Shown one piece after another: positions 7,764-10,559 of a DNA stretch of 10,559 nt. Position numbers and translations under genes: made by a program. The notes beneath the pieces are model-generated. The model worked only from the letters and a program-made list of their open reading frames with translations. It was not told the origin of the DNA and did no database searches. Each line of letters starts with the position of its first letter. Position 1 is the stretch's first letter. The stretch comes from CAYSCS01 sp964429695 (GTDB lineage: Bacteria > Acidobacteriota > Aminicenantia > Aminicenantales > Aminicenantaceae), in assembly GCA_964429695.1 (NCBI GenBank), contig CAYSCS010000007.1:1-10559 (forward strand). Direction: 5' to 3'.

Positions 7764-7781
7764 TTAAACTAGTTAGTTTAA
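7764..7781. promoter_or_regulatory. Palindromic operator IR2, over the -10 box
   Basis: Arms TTAAACTA (7764-7771) and TAGTTTAA (7774-7781) form a perfect 8-bp inverted repeat around GT. Its centre is 21 bp (two helical turns) from that of IR1, placing both sites on the same face of the DNA. The putative -10 hexamer (7775-7780) lies inside it, so a bound repressor would block RNA polymerase. Confidence 0.7.
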
Positions 7782-7803
7782 ATTAGAAATACCTGTATGT
7801 CAA
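7775..7803 (-). promoter_or_regulatory. Promoter of the tetR-tolC-adaptor-RND operon
   Basis: Reading the minus strand, a perfect TTGACA -35 (7803-7798) is followed after 17 nt by TAAACT (7780-7775), a four-of-six -10. Transcription would start near 7768, giving a leader of about 28 nt that consists almost entirely of operator IR1. The -10 weakness fits a regulated promoter. Confidence 0.65.
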
Positions 7804-8040
7804 GCTTATTTAACCTTTAGGCTAATCCATCTTATTCTAGATAGAAGGGAGGAAGGGTTGAGAATAAAGAGGGTAAAGCAACCTATAAGTGAAAAAAGGA
7901 AATATCTGAAAGGAAAATTACTACTTGAATAAGGCATCCAAGCTTGTTCTCAAGCTTCAGAATTTTCTAAACAATAAACATAGAAGCTCATTGGCAGTTA
8001 TGGTTATTTTTTACGAATTATTTTATATTTAAATTAAACG
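7804..8040. other. AT-rich divergent intergenic region
   Basis: This stretch separates the efflux operon promoter from the secreted-protein gene. It has no convincing ORF, tRNA or repeat array. A purine-rich tract (about 7844-7890) and a small hairpin (7940-7957) are the only local structures. Just before the downstream ATG the sequence becomes almost pure A/T (8003-8038), with TATATT at 8024-8029 as a possible -10, but no good -35 at the right distance and no Shine-Dalgarno sequence. Confidence 0.5.
7940..7957. repeat. Small inverted repeat built from two AAGCTT motifs
   Basis: AAGCTTG (7940-7946) and CAAGCTT (7951-7957) form a perfect 7-bp stem around TTCT. Because AAGCTT is itself palindromic, the unit is also a direct repeat at 12-bp spacing. 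A third AAGCTT occurs at 7802-7807 beside the -35 box of the efflux promoter. No U-run follows, so it is not a terminator; a protein-binding site is possible. Confidence 0.35.
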
Positions 8041-8886
8041 ATGAGATTTAAACTCAAAACATTTCTCATTCTTTTTCTTTTTTTGAACCCTAAAATGTCC
8101 ATCTCGCTCCCCTTAGAGGCAAAAGCAAAAAATAATAATTTTAAAGCATCATTAATAATGAATTCATCCCCTTCATCTTTGCATATTCCCCTCTGGTGGG
8201 AAATTGAAATCTTCCTGATAGCTTACGGTAATTATAGTATATCTCAGGAAAAAACAATTTACTCAGGCAATTACTCCTTTTCCATAATCTGGACGGGATG
8301 CATGGAAATAGACGATGACGATTTTCTGATCTATCATGAGGACTCAGAATTGAGAGAATGGGATGCCCAGGAAAAATCCTTTTCTCCACAAGGAATAAGC
8401 ATTTTCAGAGGGGATGAATTTTCAGAAAGACCAACTTTCGTTTTCAATTATATATTAAAAGAAAAAGGGATTCTCCATTTTAACTTTAAGATTGAAGGTT
8501 TTTATGTGCCCCAGAATAAATCGCACAAGAAATATTATCTTGAACTTCCTGCCTCTCACGAAAACTCCAAGTCCTCCCCTAAAATAAACTACAACCTTTT
8601 TATCCTCCAGGGTTCAAACAGAGTTACCATCGAGGAAAGTAATCTCATGCAGGATATGTTCGAGAAGACTTTTCAGTGGAGATGGCAATTCCCGAAAGGT
8701 TCAGGAGAAAGAAACCAGCTTGACTCATTTTCAAGCTCTCATGAGGCTAAGTGTAAGGTGACCATCATTTCTCATCAAATAAAAAGTGTTGATTTGAAAA
8801 GATTATCTTCTTCTCTAACTTTATTTTCATTGAATATAAAGCCACTCGAGCGAGTCAAGCACGTGGGTGGTATTTATCGTAGATAG
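8041..8886 (+). CDS. Secreted/periplasmic protein of unknown family
   Basis: I do not recognise this 281-residue protein. The N-terminus (MRFKLKTFLILFLFLNPKMSIS) has two early positive charges and a hydrophobic core, which looks like a signal peptide with cleavage somewhere in residues 20-30. The mature part is rich in aromatic residues and alternating hydrophobic/polar segments (YSFSIIWTGCMEIDDDDFLIYHE, 77-99; TFVFNYILKEKGILHFNFKIEGFYV, 132-156), suggesting a mainly beta fold. An aspartate run (90-94) follows the first such segment. An in-frame TAA at 8035-8037 fixes ATG 8041 as the earliest ATG, but no Shine-Dalgarno sequence is visible; M19 at 8095 is a less likely alternative because it would lose the signal. 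The last 32 nt overlap the convergent xerD 3' end. It is not in an operon. A 281-codon open frame with a good signal sequence makes a real gene likely. Confidence 0.6.
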   Translation: MRFKLKTFLILFLFLNPKMSISLPLEAKAKNNNFKASLIMNSSPSSLHIPLWWEIEIFLIAYGNYSISQEKTIYSGNYSFSIIWTGCMEIDDDDFLIYHEDSELREWDAQEKSFSPQGISIFRGDEFSERPTFVFNYILKEKGILHFNFKIEGFYVPQNKSHKKYYLELPASHENSKSSPKINYNLFILQGSNRVTIEESNLMQDMFEKTFQWRWQFPKGSGERNQLDSFSSSHEAKCKVTIISHQIKSVDLKRLSSSLTLFSLNIKPLERVKHVGGIYRR

Positions 8887-9757
8887 AACGAAGCCTTTCT
8901 CTTGAGACGTGAGTATAGATTTGGGTTGTAGTTATTTGACTATGCCCCAGCATCAACTGGACAGACCTCAAGTCCGCTCCTCTCTCTAAAAGATGCGTGG
9001 CAAAAGAGTGGCGAAGGGTATGAGGGCTGACCTTTGAAGCAAGCCCTGCCTTCTTGGCATAGATTTTGAGACGCTTCCAGAAGCCTTGGCGAGTAAAAGA
9101 GCCACCCCACGAAGTAAGAAAAAGAGCATCGGTTGTCCGTTTCACAAGCTTCGGCCTTACATTATCTAAATAGCGACGGATTGCCTTTACTGCTGGAGAA
9201 CCTAGAGGGACAACCCTTTCTTTACCTCCCTTGCCTCGACAGATGAGGAAACCATCTTCAAGGTTTACATCATTTATTTTTAAAGAAACAAGTTCCGAGA
9301 CCCTCAGCCCGGTTGCATACAAGAGCTCGAGCATGGCTTTGTCCCTTATGCCGGAAGATGACCCTTCATCAGGCTGGCGAAGGAGCGTTTCCACTTCATC
9401 AAGGGAAAGGAACTTAGGCAATGTAAGCCATATCTTAGGCGAAGAAAGCCCCGCAGCGGGGTTTTTTTCGATCTTCCCTTCTAAAATCAGAAATTTATAA
9501 AATGACCTCAAGGAAGAAATGAGTCTTGCTAATGACCTTGCCGAAAGACCTGAGCGACTCAAGTTATGGATGAAACGAACAAGGTCATTCTCTCCTGCCT
9601 CTTCCCAGGACACTTTTTCTTTTTGAAAAAATTCGAAGAGCTTCCTTATATCTCGAGAATAATTTTCTACTGTATTTTGAGAAAGTCCCTTTTCTACAGA
9701 AATGTATTCTAGAAACTCATTCAGGAGTCTCTCTGCGTGAGATAATTTTCCATTCAT
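8855..9757 (-). CDS. xerD: Tyrosine recombinase, XerC/XerD type
   Basis: The 300-residue protein has the length and domains of Xer recombinases: an N-terminal SAM-like core-binding domain (about 5-95, with LSQNTVENYSRDIRKL and SARSLARLISSLRSFYKFL) and a C-terminal catalytic domain (about 112-296). All catalytic residues are visible: R152 (ATGLRVSEL), K176 (GKGGKER), H246 and R249 (HTLRHSFATHLLERGAD), H272 (MLGHSQITTTQIYTH) and nucleophile Y281. Spacing matches XerD closely, so it likely resolves chromosome dimers at dif with a partner Xer, or acts alone; XerC versus XerD is not settled by sequence reading. Its ATG overlaps the stop of the upstream hydrolase gene (ATGA) and lacks its own Shine-Dalgarno sequence, implying translational coupling. 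No dif-like site was recognised in the window. Its 3' end overlaps the convergent secreted-protein gene by 32 nt. Confidence 0.93.
   Translation of the reverse strand: MNGKLSHAERLLNEFLEYISVEKGLSQNTVENYSRDIRKLFEFFQKEKVSWEEAGENDLVRFIHNLSRSGLSARSLARLISSLRSFYKFLILEGKIEKNPAAGLSSPKIWLTLPKFLSLDEVETLLRQPDEGSSSGIRDKAMLELLYATGLRVSELVSLKINDVNLEDGFLICRGKGGKERVVPLGSPAVKAIRRYLDNVRPKLVKRTTDALFLTSWGGSFTRQGFWKRLKIYAKKAGLASKVSPHTLRHSFATHLLERGADLRSVQLMLGHSQITTTQIYTHVSRERLRSIYDKYHPRA
9449..9468 (+). terminator. Terminator-like hairpin antisense inside xerD
   Basis: On the plus strand CCCCG (9449-9453), loop CAG (or a one-base loop if a sixth C-G pair closes), CGGGG (9457-9461) is followed by seven T residues (9462-9468). 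This has the form of an intrinsic terminator for rightward transcripts, such as read-through from the secreted-protein gene. In the xerD frame it encodes KNPAAGL, so codon constraint could produce it by chance. Confidence 0.35.
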
Positions 9758-10374
9758 CTAAGGAACGGGTTTGAAACCCTCTCCTCACCTACAGTGGTGT
9801 GAGGCCCATGGCCGGGCAGGACGAGTGTCTCGTCGGGCAAGGTGAGGATTCTTTTCTTTATCGACTTCTCGAGGTCAAGCCAAGAGCCACCAGGAAAATC
9901 TGTCCTTCCCACCCCTCCACAAAAAAGTGTATCCCCTGAGAGAAGAAAGCTATCGCTGAGAAAGCTGACGCTACCTTGAGAGTGTCCAGGAGTATGAATC
10001 ACATACAGGAAGGATTTCCCTATCTTGATCTTTTCCTTATCCTCAAGAAATTTATCAGGCCTGGGGGATTCTCTTGCTCCCAGAATGAAACTTAATTCAG
10101 ATTGAAGAATATTCTCAAGAAGCACTAAATCAGAAGCATGAAGGTAAAGAGGAACATCAAATTTCTCTTTCATGTCTCTATTTGCTCCAACATGGTCCAC
10201 ATGACCATGAGTGTTAAGGATGGCGATTGGTTTCAAATCGTGAACTGCTATCAAGTTGAAGATTCGTTCTGGTTCTGCACCAGGATCAACAATCGCACAC
10301 TCCCGGGTTTCGCCGCAATAGACCAAATAACAATTCGTTTCTAAAGCGCCTACTACCGTTGTTTCATAAAACAT
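9754..10374 (-). CDS. Metallo-beta-lactamase-fold hydrolase, GloC/YcbL (glyoxalase II-like) type
   Basis: From the ATG chosen here the protein has 206 residues. It begins VVGALETNCYLV, the usual N-terminal strand of the family, and shows the full metal site: THGHVDH (H56, H58, D60, H61), TPGHSQGS (H131), SGDTLF (D148) and PGHGPHTTVGEE (H189). The GGVGRTDFPGGS segment and the PGHGP-TTVGEER ending fit the short YcbL/GloC class, cytosolic zinc (or iron) enzymes that hydrolyse S-lactoylglutathione or related thioesters; the physiological thioester here is unknown. Longer in-frame starts exist (TTG at 10410, ATG at 10383), but neither has a Shine-Dalgarno sequence, both would overlap a near-consensus promoter, and family members usually begin about this far before the first strand. 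The gene ends in a 4-nt overlap with xerD. Confidence 0.88.
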   Translation of the reverse strand: MFYETTVVGALETNCYLVYCGETRECAIVDPGAEPERIFNLIAVHDLKPIAILNTHGHVDHVGANRDMKEKFDVPLYLHASDLVLLENILQSELSFILGARESPRPDKFLEDKEKIKIGKSFLYVIHTPGHSQGSVSFLSDSFLLSGDTLFCGGVGRTDFPGGSWLDLEKSIKKRILTLPDETLVLPGHGPHTTVGEERVSNPFLR

Positions 10375-10381
10375 TTTTCTC

Positions 10382-10410
10382 ATGATAAGAATATAAAAAA
10401 ATATAGTCAA
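10382..10410 (-). promoter_or_regulatory. Promoter of the hydrolase-xerD unit, probably giving a leaderless mRNA
   Basis: On the minus strand TTGACT (10410-10405) and TATCAT (10387-10382), each five-of-six matches, are separated by exactly 17 nt of almost pure A/T. The -10 ends 7 nt before the ATG at 10374, so transcription is expected to begin at or next to that start codon. There is no Shine-Dalgarno sequence, which agrees with leaderless translation. Confidence 0.5.
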
Positions 10411-10516
10411 TATCTTTTCGGCTCATCCTTAAAAAGTGTGGTAAAATTTGATTAAAGGGATGAGGGTAAGGGGGACAAAAGAAAGGAGCATTTTCTTTAT
10501 ATACACATCCACATTT
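10411..10516. other. Intergenic region upstream of the hydrolase promoter
   Basis: Roughly 100 nt with no supported gene. The plus strand has a purine-rich run (10455-10490) with AAAGGAG but no start codon at a useful distance. No terminator hairpin with a U-run was found for the gene that may enter from the right. Confidence 0.35.
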
Positions 10517-10559
10517 TTAAACCCGTAACTCATCCTCTTCATTAATTTCATCTTTGTGT
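10517..10559 (-). CDS. Possible C-terminus of a gene entering from the right edge
   Basis: On the minus strand one frame reads HKDEINEEDELRV and stops at TAA (10519-10517). The charged composition resembles the tail of a real protein, but 13 codons cannot identify a family. If real, about 107 nt separate its stop from the hydrolase promoter, so it would be a separate transcription unit. An overlapping frame is also open (MKLMKRMSYG..., stopping at about 10429), so the choice is uncertain. Confidence 0.3.
   Translation of the reverse strand, partial: HKDEINEEDELRV

Noticed and set aside
7804..8040. dif site or CRISPR-like repeat near xerD
   Set aside because: No 28-bp Xer-type site with paired 11-bp arms and no regularly spaced repeats were seen in this or the other intergenic regions.
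10383..10410. Longer N-terminus for the hydrolase (TTG at 10410 or ATG at 10383)
   Set aside because: No Shine-Dalgarno sequence precedes either codon, both coincide with a near-consensus promoter, and the extra residues (IFFYILI) are atypical for this cytosolic family.
10429..10551. 40-residue hydrophobic minus-strand ORF (MKLMKRMSYG...)
   Set aside because: It has no visible ribosome binding site, is open to the window edge, and conflicts with a more coding-like frame; too short to support.

Overview
The window (about 42% GC by eye) looks like a chromosomal fragment from a Gram-negative-type (diderm) bacterium. It encodes a complete tripartite efflux system with an outer-membrane channel, a lipoprotein-type periplasmic adaptor and an inner-membrane RND pump. 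Lysine/glutamate-rich proteins, one TTG start and a bacterial eRF1-like protein suggest an uncultured or deep-branching lineage (an Aminicenantes-like group is one guess), but the sequence alone does not fix the taxon.

Left edge (1-309): the last 52 codons of an IS481-type DDE transposase and the right terminus of its element. The element ends in TTGACA, which may act as an outward -35 box toward the next gene. That gene (310-1458, +) encodes an eRF1-related bacterial protein (baeRF type) with a C-terminal four-cysteine zinc-binding loop and GGW in the area where a release factor would have GGQ.

Centre (1505-7803, all minus strand): a compact four-gene operon read right to left: TetR-family regulator, TolC-like channel, adaptor, RND pump. 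Gaps are 11 nt, 28 nt and a 4-nt ATGA overlap. A TTGACA/17/TAAACT promoter precedes it. Two palindromes sharing the core AAACT-N4-AGTTT lie with centres 21 bp apart. One covers the -10 box; the other covers the Shine-Dalgarno sequence of the TTG-started regulator gene. The regulator probably represses itself and the whole efflux system, released by an unknown ligand.

Right part (7804-10559): an AT-rich intergenic stretch, a secreted beta-rich protein of unknown family (8041-8886, +), and a two-gene minus-strand unit in which a GloC/YcbL-type metallo-beta-lactamase-fold hydrolase overlaps a XerD-type tyrosine recombinase by ATGA. The hydrolase has a near-consensus promoter placed so that its mRNA would start at the AUG (leaderless). 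At the right edge 13 codons of another minus-strand gene may enter the window.

Most genes belong to known families and I do not see a clearly new multi-gene system. The points most worth a second look are the twin operator/hairpin control of the efflux operon, the predicted leaderless hydrolase, the baeRF protein lacking GGQ, and the unrecognised secreted protein whose 3' end overlaps xerD.
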